Shown piece by piece: positions 63,399-64,000 of a stretch of 64,000 nt of DNA. Numbering within the stretch: the first letter of the stretch is position 1; each line of letters starts with the position of its first letter. The translations under genes and the position numbers were made by a program. The stretch comes from Haemophilus influenzae (GTDB lineage: Bacteria > Pseudomonadota > Gammaproteobacteria > Enterobacterales > Pasteurellaceae): positions 1 through 64,000 of the forward strand of contig NZ_AP018771.1 in the NCBI RefSeq assembly GCF_019703545.1. The letters are read 5' to 3'. Below the pieces are notes generated by a model. The model made no database searches, was not told the DNA's origin, and was given only the letters and a program-made list of their open reading frames with translations.

Positions 63399-64000
<602 letters not shown>

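Overview
This window is a chromosomal segment of Haemophilus influenzae or a very close Haemophilus relative. The evidence is AT-rich DNA, at least 56 copies of the 9-base Haemophilus uptake signal core (AAGTGCGGT or its complement ACCGCACTT), an IgA1 protease autotransporter, 22-base competence regulatory (CRP-S) sites, and a gene order I recognise from that species (dnaA to eno). I count 60 protein-coding genes, including a 19-residue leader peptide and a 56-residue L33 gene, and eno is cut by the right edge. I see no tRNA, rRNA, insertion sequence, prophage or CRISPR array.

Layout. 0.1-3.7 kb holds dnaA-dnaN-recF. 3.9-9.2 kb holds iga. 9.3-14.5 kb holds the leuLABCD operon on the minus strand, with a leucine-rich leader peptide, an attenuator and a strong promoter. 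Divergent from it are the competence gene dprA and then yaaA, a lipoprotein gene, pfkA and smpB (14.7-19.1 kb). 19.2-29.7 kb is a minus-strand block: menB, menC, aroQ, accB, accC, yhdT, panF, an EamA transporter, fic, prmA, dusB, fis. It keeps the enterobacterial aroQ-accBC-yhdT-panF-prmA-dusB-fis order except that the EamA and fic genes sit between panF and prmA. 29.8-39.4 kb carries a lipoprotein gene, rpsT (minus strand), murJ, ribF, ileS, hinT, a YcfL-like lipoprotein gene, nagZ and rlmC. 39.8-43.1 kb is coaBC-dut-slmA-yheU-crp on the minus strand. 43.2-49.1 kb is radC, rpmB, rpmG, dat, ddc, mutM; the diaminopropane genes dat and ddc interrupt the usual rpmG-mutM neighbourhood. 49.1-57.4 kb is minus strand: degS, ribD, nrdR, recC and the comNOPQ minor-pseudopilin operon. 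57.6-64 kb is suhB, a CcmF/DsbE/CcmH cytochrome c maturation cluster, the HI0933-type flavoprotein and the start of eno.

How it fits together. Three genes or operons of natural transformation (dprA, radC, comNOPQ) each carry a near-perfect CRP-S site, and crp itself is in the window. recF, recC, mutM and the many uptake signals complete a DNA uptake and recombination theme. Uptake signals occur singly, as inverted pairs that form terminators, and inside coding sequence.

I did not find an obviously new multi-gene system. The best candidates for something undescribed are RNA-level: a roughly 200-base structured leader ending in a terminator-like hairpin before dat, a branched structured element between rlmC and crp, and a structured rpmB leader. 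Also of interest are a palindromic repeat that is intergenic at one locus and protein-coding inside ccmH, and a class III self-inhibited Fic protein inserted in a conserved housekeeping cluster.
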